From: Macrobrachium rosenbergii
Taxonomy: Eukaryota > Arthropoda > Malacostraca > Decapoda > Palaemonidae
DNA: 64,000 nucleotides
Reading direction: 5' to 3'
NCBI RefSeq assembly: GCF_040412425.1
Contig: NC_089783.1
Location: 34,639,125-34,703,124 of the forward strand
The notes beneath the pieces are model-generated. The model had not been told where the DNA came from. It did no database searches and worked only from the letters and a program-made list of their open reading frames with translations. Position 1 is the stretch's first letter. Each line of letters opens with the position of its first letter. The position numbers were made by a program, and so were the translations under genes. Below, one piece after another: positions 20,235 to 31,519 of this stretch.

Positions 20235-20383
20235 TTACTTTACGTTCAAGACAAATTTGTCAGCACAACATTTCTATCGTTAATGTCATATCGAGAAGCT
20301 AAACTATCAGGAAGTTTTCACACAACACTTCCCAAGTGTCAATAATAGGTTAATTACATCAAGATAAAAGATAATTAAGTGCA

Positions 20384-20500
20384 AGTAAAAAATGCGCCGA
20401 TGTTTCTTCATCGCAATCGAGTTTTCTGTACGGCGTATAATGTTGTATGAAACTTTCAGTCACGGCCCATAATACTACTGGGGCTAGAGGCAGACGAACA
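20384..20500 (-). mobile_element. family M copy 3, internally deleted
   Basis: Keeps the AAGTAAAAAATGCGCCGA end, TCGAGTTTTCTGTACGGCG and the GGCCCAT block, then jumps to ACTGGGGCTAGAGG. Most of the internal 280 bp is missing. Confidence 0.6.
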
Positions 20501-21600
20501 AGTAAACTTATACATTTAATCATACCGAATATGTATTATTTATACATATTCCTCAGTCTTCTTACTTCTGCAAACGTGAAATCACATCACTAAAATCTGA
20601 TAGGCTTATAGGCCTATTACTCAGTTCATGGCGATGTGCAATTCTGATTTACACTGTTGCAGCTGCAACTCATGTTACATTCTCAACTTAGAGATTGAAT
20701 ATCCAATATCTCTCCACCAGTTTGTTGCAAGACCATTTATGAAAATGCCTGACCTCTAAACGACATATTATCAGAAGAATGACTTCGAATGTTATCTGAA
20801 ATTGAAATATAGTCCCCGATCTAATCGTATAGCGCTGATCTCTCAGAAATGTTTCCTATTGCTACGATGCCAGCAAGGAACGGAACTACTGTATGTATCA
20901 CATGCTCATGCTCATACAATGTTGGCATTGATAATATGATTTGACCTTGAAAGTATCAAGTTGAAAGGTCAAACATTTTTTTTAACTAATATAGGAATAG
21001 GAGGGAAAGGAAAGGAAAACGAGGGAAATTACAGGAATAGAAGGGACAGGAAAGGAAAGGAAAAGAGAAAGGGGAGGAAGAAGCGTGGCTGACACGTAAC
21101 GGAAGTCATAGACTTACTTCATGGAGGTTCTGGTCTGCTAAAAGTTTAATGTTTCACTTACGGCCTGCTCTAGTAGCCCACCAAGAACCCATGCTGCTAT
21201 ATATTTCCAGCTTGATATAAAAGAGCAAAAGCCGTAAAGGAAGCCGTACTGTAAGTTAGGGAAATGAAAGCCGTTATTTAAGAAGGAAAATGAATTTTAA
21301 AAAAAGGGGGGTTGTTGTTGTAACGGCTATAGTCCAGGGGATCTGCTCAACCCCGTCAATATAAACCCTGACATAAAATGGAAGAAACGGAGATGGAGCT
21401 GGATATGTCTCTGCTATTTCTGTGTGTCAACAGCATATCTCCACAGTGATGAAACAGATATTGATGATGACAGTGAGTTATTCCTCTCTGGTGAGCATCG
21501 ATGACGACCTAGTACGTACCATAGAGACCAGGTCGTAACTGACGCCTCCTCTATTACCCCAGTTTTAAAGCAATGAGACCCGACAGGAGAGCACTGTAGC
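20500..21600. other. no gene recognised
   Basis: Contains a purine-rich GGAAAGGAAA stretch at about 20995-21080. The short minus-strand frame at 21414-21611 has no supporting context. Confidence 0.4.
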
Positions 21601-21612
21601 TCATCAACCATC

Positions 21613-21613
<1 letters not shown>

Positions 21614-21674
<61 letters not shown>
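21614..21674. repeat. (AAT)n microsatellite
   Basis: About 20 units. No family-A LINE landmarks next to it. Confidence 0.95.
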
Positions 21675-21675
<1 letters not shown>

Positions 21676-21824
21676 GTCCGCAAAAAAATTCAACAGATTT
21701 TTTCTCAAGTGATTTTTTTTCACGAATCTCGACAACTTATCTTGTCCTGGCTGACAAAAAAGTGAGTCCACAATGTTTTTTCATATCTGTACTGAACACA
21801 CCCGTCCATTATAAGATCCCCCCT

Positions 21825-22135
21825 AGGGGTATAGCGCTATCAGTGAACCTCATGCGATGCACTGTAGGAATTAATTAAAATTCTTTGCACCGTTCCTTCG
21901 GCCCCTACCTGCAACCCCTTTCGTTCCTTTTACTGTACCGCCTTTCATATTCTCTTTTTTCAATCTTACTTTCCACCCTCTCCTAACAATTGATTCATAG
22001 TGTAACTGGGAGGTTTTCCCCCTATTACACCTTTCAGACCTTTTACTGTCAATTTCCGTTTCAGCGCTAAATGACCTCATAGGTCCCAGCTCTTGGCCTT
22101 TGGCCTAAATTCTATGTTCAATTCACTCCAATTCA
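21825..22135 (-). repeat. SINE-like repeat, family S copy 2
   Basis: Same landmarks as the 4885 copy, and more complete: GATGCACTGTAGGAATTAA, CCTTCGGCCCCTACCTGCAA, CCTCTCCTAACAATTG, CACCTTTCAGACC, GCGCTAAATGACCTCATAGG and GGCCTTTGGCCTAAATT. Confidence 0.75.
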
Positions 22136-22139
22136 TTAT

Positions 22140-24100
22140 AAGATCATTTATAAAGCAATAAATTTATTGTGCATTTAAAGCCTAAGGGTGGAAAAACTGA
22201 GAATCACCACCAGATCTTAAAATTCACACCAACTCCATGGATTTACTTAGCATTGCAACTGAAGTCTAGATTGCCAAAGTCATTGATGCTTGAATTTGAG
22301 TTATTTGCCGATACAGTTTACAATGGGACTATTCAATAATTAGATAGGAAATAATTTATCAGTTTAGCGATGTCTTTTGATAACGAAGAATGAAAAATGC
22401 AAGATTATCATCTTTCTTGAAATCACTACGATGCCTTAGAGAGACAACGAAAGAATCTTAAGTTCTTTCCTTATCTTCGTATAAATGAGGAATTGCTATT
22501 TCTCTCTTTTCTTGTGCTTCGTAAAGACAGACAACAATAACGGTGGAACAAATTCTAAATTATTAATACAAAGCTTAAAAGACCTTGGTTTTATATATAT
22601 GGTGAAGTATTTTCATGCTTTCATGCGTACACAGTAACGTAAAATGAGAGTATTAAGAGTTTCAACATTTTCTACGCATACCATTAAAATCAACCATTAC
22701 TTTACAAGCTATTATCCTAATAAAATGCATAAAAGAAACAGAATTATGCTGTTTTCGACGAAAGAAAACTTCTAATGTAAAAGCTTGCATATAATTCAAC
22801 ATTTTGAAAAAAAAAAAAAAAAATTTATAGATATAAAGCCATAAGTTGTCAAAACTAAGCCTAGGTTGTTGAAACACACCTTACCTTTAAATCATGTCGA
22901 CATTCATCAGCAAGCCGTCAAGCACATATCACTGATAAGAAGGTAATTCATAAACCTGATCAGTAATTCAAAGTGTATAGACACCCAATAGGCCTAGTGG
23001 GACTATCAAAATGCACTTCGTCTCCCATTCCTTCTCTTTACTCAACTACACGCATCAGCCAGGCCACAAGTAGCACTGAACCTCATTATTATTCTTCTGT
23101 CTAATACTTCTTCTCTTCTTTATCATCTGCCGAGGCCAAATACGTTATCGCTGACCTTAGGGAGAAAATAAGTCTTTATCGATGCCCTTATCAGTGCTCA
23201 CGTACTGATAATCGGTCTTTAGGTGATTTTAAAACTTTCAGAAAGTTGGGAAACTCGACTTTGTGGTCAGATCTAAGCAGCCGTCTTGCATAATCATCGT
23301 CTGGGCGATAAGAAATGTGCTTTTTTTTTATTGCCAGATTCATTGGCATATTTCGAGTTTTCTTGGGATAATTGTCTGTACAGATTCTGTAATCATTAGG
23401 CTATTCACTGACACATCTTTGACCACTTAACTTTACAAAATTACATCATGGAAATATGTTTATATATACTATATATACGAGTATATATATATTTTTTTAA
23501 ACTGGCAAAATGTTTTAAGAACCAGAACACGTGCATTGTTTGCTAACAAATGTTTGGCCTAGTAACTTTATAACTTTACTTTTGTGTAGGGATAAATATC
23601 GACAATGGAAGTATACTTATATGTCTTTTTTTAAGCTGGCAAATGTTATAAAAATGAGAAAATACGCATTCTTTTATCATATCCACCCACGAGAAGCCAT
23701 TTTCTTTTTCTTGCAAGTTTACACAAAAATCTGGAGTTAGGCTATAGTCAAGAATGTGGTTTGATGCAACGGTTCTGTGACCATATAGGACCCAGTGACA
23801 TGATAGATTGGATTAACGGTCTGAAGAATTAGTAAGTCTGTCAGGCCAGACTTTCACAGATTAATAGTCTGTAACCATAACTATTTGTTTACAGAATAGA
23901 AAATGAATGCATCACAAAAAATTGACTCATAGTGTTTGTGAATTTTCTATAGTGGTTCTCGCTGTAAGAAATAAACTTGCGTTTTCTTCTATATAGAACA
24001 ACGGCGTTTTCTCTAAGAAGTATTTAAGTTAATGTGATGCCTCTTGTACAATCTTAATCTACAGGGCCACGCAAATTTTTAAGCATAGTATTATTATTAT
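22140..24100. other. no gene recognised
   Basis: AT-rich sequence with a poly-A at 22806-22822. The short open frames are not supported by splice sites or family motifs. Confidence 0.4.
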
Positions 24101-24245
24101 TTATTATTCAGAGGCCCAGGAGGCCTTTAACTTTAACTTTAATTAACAAAAGATGAACCCTAATCATATGGAACAAGCCCAAAGAGGCCACTGACTTGAA
24201 ATTCAAGCTTCCAAAGAATATGGTGCTCATTAGGAAGAGTTGCAG
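24085..24245 (-). mobile_element. LINE 3' end, family A copy 5 (short)
   Basis: Minus strand: ACCATATTCTTTGGAAGCTT, TGAATTTCAAGTCAGTGG, GGGCTTGTTCCATATGATTA, then a decayed AAT tail. Only the last ~150 bp of the family remain. Confidence 0.65.
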
Positions 24246-24720
24246 ACTGAGAGTTTTATCTCAGAAATAATTTTTCGGTCATGATTTTATTGCTAAGGTA
24301 AATACGCTCGAAAACTGTGTATCTGAAACAGAATTAAGGTAGTTATAGGCCTATTAGCTTTTGAGTGCTTTTCTTTACATATCTCACGCTAGTTGACCAC
24401 ATCTCGAGAAAAGAGGAAAAGTAAATTGAATTAAAATTAGCCAGAGAAAAAGACCTCCCCTCTAAAATTTTGAAAGCAGTTGTTCAAGGGATGAATTTGT
24501 CAAAGGAATTCACTCACTGGCATCTGGTAATGTAGCAAGTGTTTAGACAGGCCTACATGAGTTTGTCACAAAAGTCAGTTAACAGGCAAATAGGTATTGT
24601 AAAAAGGATATGAAATGGGGAAAAGTTACAAGAGACGAAAAAATATGCAGAAGGAAAACAGATAGAAAAATATAGGACAAGGTAGTCTATTTCACCGTTG
24701 TTGTTTGTGCTATTCGCTCC

Positions 24721-24723
<3 letters not shown>

Positions 24724-24790
<67 letters not shown>
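24724..24790. repeat. (CT)n microsatellite
   Basis: About 33 uninterrupted units. Confidence 0.95.
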
Positions 24791-24792
<2 letters not shown>

Positions 24793-25509
24793 GAAGCGGG
24801 TGTTACTAATGAGAGAGGGAGAATTTCTCCGCTGAACTCTGTGTTCAAGTGGAAAAAGTCTGTTAGGATAAAATTTGAACTTGAAAGGTAGAACATTTTC
24901 ATAAAAAATTGGCATGACTACTAGGCTACAGTATAGAAATTCTATACAGTTTTTAATATCGGTTATCTCCATGTGGTATTACAGGCTTTTTGTGTATTAG
25001 AGAAGATAACTATTAATAGACATTTGAGTTCAAATGCTCTATAGACGTGATCTTCAAGATGGGAGAGTGAATCTATAATAGACCTACAGCAGACCTCAAA
25101 TTCTGTGATCCAAATTAAGTAGGCCTAGGAATCATTACCATATATTTATGTATATGACATAAGAGTCGTGCATGTTCCATTTCCTCTCACATTTACATTA
25201 GCAATTTGATAAACCTTTACTTTGCTTTGAGTTGGGAATATACGTAGCATTAAGTCATCATTCAGGGCACAAATGTCTCAGCCCACAGATTACAACAGTA
25301 ATAAGTATGACTTAGCTTTTAGCCAATGGTGCCTAATGTTTGGTCATTTCAAAACAAATGTTATCTCTTCCAGGAGGATATTTATTTAATTTGGAGGGTT
25401 ATAAACTAAGTTTTCCATACTAATTCTTTTATTGTATATATATATATATCTCCTGTAGTTTCAAAATTTCAGTGGGTCTAATTCAGCTATAGTGAAAAAA
25501 ATGAAGCCG

Positions 25510-25650
25510 GAATGGAGGTACAGTAAAAAGGCTAAAAACTTGAGCAGCTAGGAGCCAAATGGATGCTGCAAACAACCTTTGGTAATGCCTACAGTACACC
25601 ACGTGAGGTGCACTGGCCCCCTTAGGGGTTTTGTGTCACACTTTCCACAG
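25510..25650 (+). repeat. SINE-like repeat, family S copy 3 (partial)
   Basis: AATGCCTACAGTACACCACG, TGAGGTGCACTGG and CCCCTTAGGGGTT match the right end of the family (compare 45965-46020). Confidence 0.55.
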
Positions 25651-25659
25651 CAGTACCAC

Positions 25660-26840
25660 TACAGATGCCTTATAGACCTACATGTTGTCTCCACGACATT
25701 ATTCTTCCTTTTATAGAACATTTCTAAAAGCTGTAGAGAGTTTGTTGTACAGTATATTGCTTTTAACGTATCAATTCCTATTACTACCATAATCACTTTC
25801 AGTTCATTTCATTCTTGTAAAGGCTGTGATTTGTCAGTTTTGAATCGTCTTCTAATTGAATGTTTTTTGTTTTATTCGTACAGTCTCAGACCAAAAAGGT
25901 ACTTTATGTTCAGATTTGTATAGAATTGGGCATAGGACTTATCTAAGTGATTCTGATAAATTTGGTGATAAAATCATTAGTCTCATTGTGGTCTCTTAGA
26001 TATTCAAATGGAGGTGTTTGTCTTGTGTGTAAGTGGTAGATTTCTCATTCAGCTCTATGACTATTGTAATGAGGAATATGTTCTGTGGGATTATTTTCTA
26101 GGAAAGAATTCAAAATTGGAAAATTCTCACTGATCTATAGGTCTTCACATGTTCCATTCACTGATGATAAAGTTCCACATGTTTTTCAGAAATGTGTTTT
26201 TTTTTTTTGTCACTGAGACAGACAGCACAGATTATTTGAGTTCATGAGCTGTTCTACTATCAAAGAGTAATTTCCTACGATACACTCACATTTTATCATA
26301 CATAAGGCCTGTACAGGTACAGTATAAAAACTATGATTATATTATGTAACCTTTTAAACAATGGCAAAGTTCCAATGAATACTAATGACAGACAATCTTG
26401 CAAAGGTACAAAGAAAAAATATTAATTCTGAAACTTCTTTATTCCAAAATACTAAAAATTCTCATCACTTACAACACACAAAAAGTCTTTACCCAAACCA
26501 CTCAAGGAAAATAATCCATAATTTTTTTATTTTAAAGAATTTTGTTTCATACAGATCTCTCATTTTACTTTGGTATTTATTACTGCTCACAGCTTGACCA
26601 GTTAGTCAGTACTGTCATTTCCTGAAAGAGGTCCTAGTTTTATTCTCTCAAGTGAGTCACATCCACTTTCAGGTAGCTCCCTACTCCCTACAGCTTCATC
26701 TGATACTGTTCTGAGATTCTGTGAACTGAAGCTGCTTAATAAGTCCAATTATCTCAACTTTCTGGTGTCCTAAACATCAGCACTTTGACCTTTTTTGCCT
26801 TTACTGTGCAAGAAGAGCATTTAGGAGACTATACTCAATC
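25660..26840. other. no gene recognised
   Basis: AT-rich with no convincing coding or repeat structure. Confidence 0.4.
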
Positions 26841-27079
26841 AAAATGAATGTCTAGATGTCCTCATTCCCTCCTGCCCATGTGGCATGATCAGTTCCTACT
26901 CTTGCTCTGACATAATCATAAGTCCTTGGATATGATTACGTATACCAGCTACACTGGAGATTGTTACCTGGCTTCTTGCGAATGCCAATGTGTCTCAAGT
27001 CTGTCCCGAAACATTTGTTCAAGTCACCAATCTTTCCTATCACCTGGTATCAACATCTGTCATAAATCTGACAATAGCA

Positions 27080-27473
27080 TCAAATCTTTGCATTGAAAGA
27101 GTTCTTGTTACCCATATCACTGACTGCATATGAACTTGTGGGCTTATTAAAAGGTGCTCCTGTATCTGATACTTGCTGTGTGTCAAGATCACATATCTTC
27201 ATCACAACACCTGGAAAATTATCTGATAAGCCACCAGCACCTGCCATAAGTGTGATGTGTTATATGTAAGGCAACCATAATGGCTTCAGAGTCGTCTGAT
27301 ACCTTATGCCATTTGTATGACCCTGTGTGGCTGCCTGATGTGACACAACTTGCCAGTGGTTGCCTCACAGTTGCCTGATGAGCCATAGTTGTTATGCTCA
27401 ACTCAGGTGCTTTAGTGTTTCTGTCATGATGCAATGACATAATGAGTAGTTTCAGTACCTTGCCCCTCGTCAC
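27080..27473 (-). pseudogene. coding-like decayed sequence, unidentified
   Basis: A minus-strand frame of ~84 codons (27473-27219) overlaps a second frame of ~60 codons (27268-27080) that starts HITLMAGAGG and contains GGLSDNFPGVVMKICDLD and NKPTSSYAVSDMGNK. A single frameshift near 27260 would join them. Further short coding-like pieces (DLNKCFGTDLRHIGIRKK) lie beyond. I do not recognise the protein. It may be part of a transposon. Confidence 0.3.
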
Positions 27474-27659
27474 AGCATATCACTGTATGCTTGAAACCTA
27501 TTCCTCTTGTAAAGGAACTTCTTCTGCACTTGCTAAGAAATTAGAACATTTTTCAAGTATCTTGAGTTCAACAAATTCATGAATTTCAGACTGCCTTAGC
27601 TCCAATGTCAAAGAAATGTATAGCTTAAAGTTTTCTATTAAAGAGTTTACAGAAGTTCT

Positions 27660-29390
27660 TTCTTCAACTGAGGCCAGTGCCCATGGGGAAAGACACAACA
27701 GTATATGAAATACTAAGCAGTAGTAAGAAAATCCTAAGATCTCTCTTAAAAAAAAATAAGATACGGAAGCCTAGTATACTACCCAGGAGCTGGAAAATTC
27801 CTGTATCATCCCTGTTAAGAAACCAGAGACAGATGCCTATGAATCTACTAGTTACATACCAACTGTTCTAACCAAGTGGGTCTATAAGCTAGTGGAAAAG
27901 ATGATTAACACAAGCTAGTTTGGAATTTGGAATCTGAAAGCTTACTGTCTCAGTCCCAGTTTGGTTTTTAAAAGAACTGATCTAGACCAACTTCTTAGAT
28001 CATACAATCAAATTCAGCAAGATTTCTCTATACAATGTCAAACCAGCTAGGTTTTCCTTTATCTTGAGAAAGCACATGATATTTCCTGGTAATATAGCAT
28101 AATCCAACAACTATACAGAATTATATCCTTGGTGAAATGATTAGATTCACTGATACTGTTTTATCAGGCTAATCCATAAAAGAAAGAGAGGGATACACTC
28201 TTCACAGGCATTTTATTCAGAAGGGAATTCTCCACATAGGTAGCCATAGAACAGACAGTTTCCTCTCCATTAAAGAGTTCTCTCTATGCTGATGACCTGT
28301 AGTGCATTAGTTTTAATGCAACATCAGCCTGTCAACACTTGCAAAAGTTTATCAGTGACAACAGTAAATAGGCTGAATGGTACTATTTCCCCTTCTGAGA
28401 AGGAAGTGAAGTTTTTGAGCATGATGCTTGATTCTAAACTCATATGATCTTGTAACTCTGATGACCTGACATTAAAGGTCAAGAAAACCTTAAATATTTT
28501 AAAAGTTCTACCTGGTCTTAGTTGGGGAACAGATAAGAAGTCATCATTGAGATTGTACAAGTCACTTGGTAAGTTCGAGCTTGAGTGCAGCTATCAAATA
28601 TATTCTGCATATGAACACAATTAGAACATCTCAATGTTGCACATAATACAGGCCTTAAATATGTTGCTGTGCATTTAGATCCTCTCCTATTAAGAGCATT
28701 TTTGCAAATACTATCAAATTATCACTTGATGTGCGAAGGGAGGAGTTGGGCCTGCAGTATTTGTGTAGAATTGTATCTGCCAACATAATCCATTCTTCAG
28801 TGTTTTAAAAGAAGCTGGTGACTTTCAGAGATTTAGTGGGCCAAGATCATCTAAGCCTTTTCAAATTAGATTAAATGATTAAGTTAATAACATCTTTCTA
28901 AGAAGCAAAAGATCCAGGAAGTTAAACATTATCATATCCCACCTTGGACCATATCTCAAATTTCCCTTCGCCCAAAATCCTTTTCAAATAACATTCCAAG
29001 AGAAGAGATCAAATCTAAATTCCTTGAACACAATGCTGTTCATGAAGATTATGTAAAGCGACTGACAGAAAACAGTGTTGGATGTTCTGTAATCCATGAA
29101 GATGAAGTATGAATTACATACTGTATAGCTGTCAACCCTGTATTTAGTACAGCTGACAGCCATTAGTTGCAGCTTTGGATCTCATTTTGCATAACATACT
29201 GTGACTCTACAAGTGCAGTAGAATATCTGAGTTTTTAATAGTTTCCTTCCCTTAATCCAAAAAGATCAAAAGTGGCTGTTTCACATTTCACATTGGCACA
29301 AAACTGTTAATTTCTGCTGGGTTCCCTCTCAGGTGGTAATGAAGTACCACACAAGGGAGGGTACAAAAGAAACCTCTGAAATTATGCTTT
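27660..29390 (+). pseudogene. Jockey-like LINE: decayed reverse transcriptase and RNase H
   Basis: Pieces appear in several frames and in the right order: IIPVKKPETD / SYIPTVLTKWVYKLVEKM (27795-27905), QSQFGF, LDQLLRSYNQIQQDF and LEKAHDISW (27950-28095), the RT active-site motif LYADDL (28282-28299), a KVKKTLNILKVL-like thumb (28470-28515), and an RNase H-like region (ENSVGCSVIHED, 29065-29110; STADS near 29150; CWVPSQ near 29320). There are many stops and frameshifts. The extent is set by the outermost recognisable motifs; the endonuclease domain was not found. Confidence 0.7.
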
Positions 29391-29399
29391 GAAAACTGT

Positions 29400-31240
29400 C
29401 CAAAACTCTGAGATTACAGACCACTTCATTCATACATTTTAAGGAATATAAAAGCATATTTTGTCAAGCAAAATACGACAAACATTCCAGAAGTGGAATA
29501 CCCACCTGAGAGAATGGCACACGCTCTCCTTTAAAAAATGACCACTCCTTCACTGTAGTGAGCAATAAAGCAAACTAAATTTTGTAAGGAATAAAAGACA
29601 GTCTACATAAAGGACTGAAATAAAATGTTTTAGTGGAAAAAGATATTTAAATGTTAAGAATTATAAATGACAAACTAATGAACTGAGAGAAATGAAAGAA
29701 TGTTGACTGAATTCATAACAAAAAAATTTGTACAGCACAGTACTTAAACATCACCAATATCCAGCACATAAGTGAGGTAATACAAGTACAGTACATAGTT
29801 AAAAATCACACTATACGAAAAACATGAAATGCAATTTAATGTTGAAGGTAACCTCAGCCATCCCCTAAATCGTTGCTTCAATATCTTATCAACTGCTTTA
29901 AAACACTTTTATAACTATAAATACTATATTATAATTATTTGCATTAACAACAAACAGTGAACAATGTATTCAAACACCAATGGCACACTTTGAACTATAC
30001 AAACTACTGCATAGGAATTATATGAGAGGGGAAACTTTTTTTTTTGTCAGTTCATGACTGCTAGACATAGCATACAATAAGGACTATGATCAAACATCGT
30101 ACAATATTATGGTTTCTCACCGTCAAGAGTCTTTGTACCTGGTTCGCAAAAACTAAAATCTATTTAGCATTAGAGTCCTCGTCAGAGAGAATCTGAAAGT
30201 ACAGGAAAAAAAATGTGCTCTTGGAATGTACAAAGTCACAATGGACTAAACTAAATAGATGTAGAACCTAGAAACATTACTGTACTTTACTCTTACATTA
30301 TAATACATTTTATAACATATACACACAAAGCCAAAATTCAAAGATTTACAGCTGATTGTTAAGTTCTGAATTAAGTCATTCACACAAGTTTTGTCAAATT
30401 TAAATACTTCTTTAAAATTCTGTTGATACAGGTACTCTCATTTCAATACACAGGAAAATCTATAATGTTTAGTATCACAACTAGGTATGGAATGCTTCCA
30501 TTTCTTTATGGGGTGAAGGTATTGTTGAAGCCTTTTCGGGGCTTAGAAATATGAGCACTGTGATAAGAATAAATTTTCATGAAACTAGAACTAAAATATA
30601 AAAGTAATTTTCAATTACTATAAAATACAAACATCTAAAATACAGGCTACATGAAAAACGATACAGATTTTGTCAATGACTTTTTCAACAAAAAGAATTC
30701 TATGCTAACTAAGAGAGCTCGCAAACACCAGTATTCTCTTAACATGAGCAAAAGCTATAGAATAATCCCATATTATTTCTATAAAAAAAACCAATGACTT
30801 ACACTATACAATGTTAAACACATCTTGAACAATAAACCTGCTTAAGTAGACATGTTAAAACTAATTATAAAAAATCACAAGAAATTGTATAAATCTTAAA
30901 CATACATAGCCTATACAGTATACAGTATAGCTGATAAGATCTATAAACAGAATAAATATAAAGCACTACTTTTACCAAACCTGTGGTTAATCATCAATAT
31001 TATATTTATCAACGAAATATCACCAACCTGACCCTTACAAGCCTTGGATTTTGAAATCCAATCAACATTTACTAAACCTCACTAATAGTATCATGGCTCA
31101 TATATCTCCAGTACCATGTGACTGAGAAAATATTATCAAATCAAAGTACCAGATAATGAATTCTGCCCTACTTCAAATCATCCCAAGTTATTTCATTCAA
31201 TTTTTTGTCAAAAAAAAAAAAAAAAAACAGGTTTTGACAT
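29400..31240. other. AT-rich sequence, nothing recognised
   Basis: No open frames of note and no shared repeats. Confidence 0.4.
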
Positions 31241-31248
31241 AGGGATGG

Positions 31249-31512
31249 CCTACTTTTGGTAGCTGCTGTTTGTCCTCAAAGAAGTTACCCTCTCATGGGC
31301 CCCCAGGCCTCTATAAGACAGACCAACCAATTACAAAGAACTCTCTTATAGTTGGTCTCTATTCTAACACTGTGCCAAAAGCATTTATGTATTCTGGACT
31401 AGACCAAATACAAGAGAATTCTTTGTAATTGGTTGGTCTGTCTTATGGAGCCCTGGGATGACCTTGAGAGGGTAACTCCTTTGAGGACGAACAGTGGCTA
31501 CACTATCAAAAA
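31249..31512. mobile_element. inverted-repeat element (~105-bp arms), MITE-like
   Basis: The left arm (about 31249-31352: ACTTTTGGTAGCTGCTG, CTCAAAGAAGTTACCCTCTC, AAGACAGACCAACCAATTAC) is the reverse complement of the right arm (about 31402-31512). A poly-A lies just left of it. The outer end GACATAGGGATGGCCTACTT resembles ACATAGGAAAAACCTATTTT at 51558, so it belongs to a repeat family. Confidence 0.7.
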
Positions 31513-31519
31513 TAAATGA

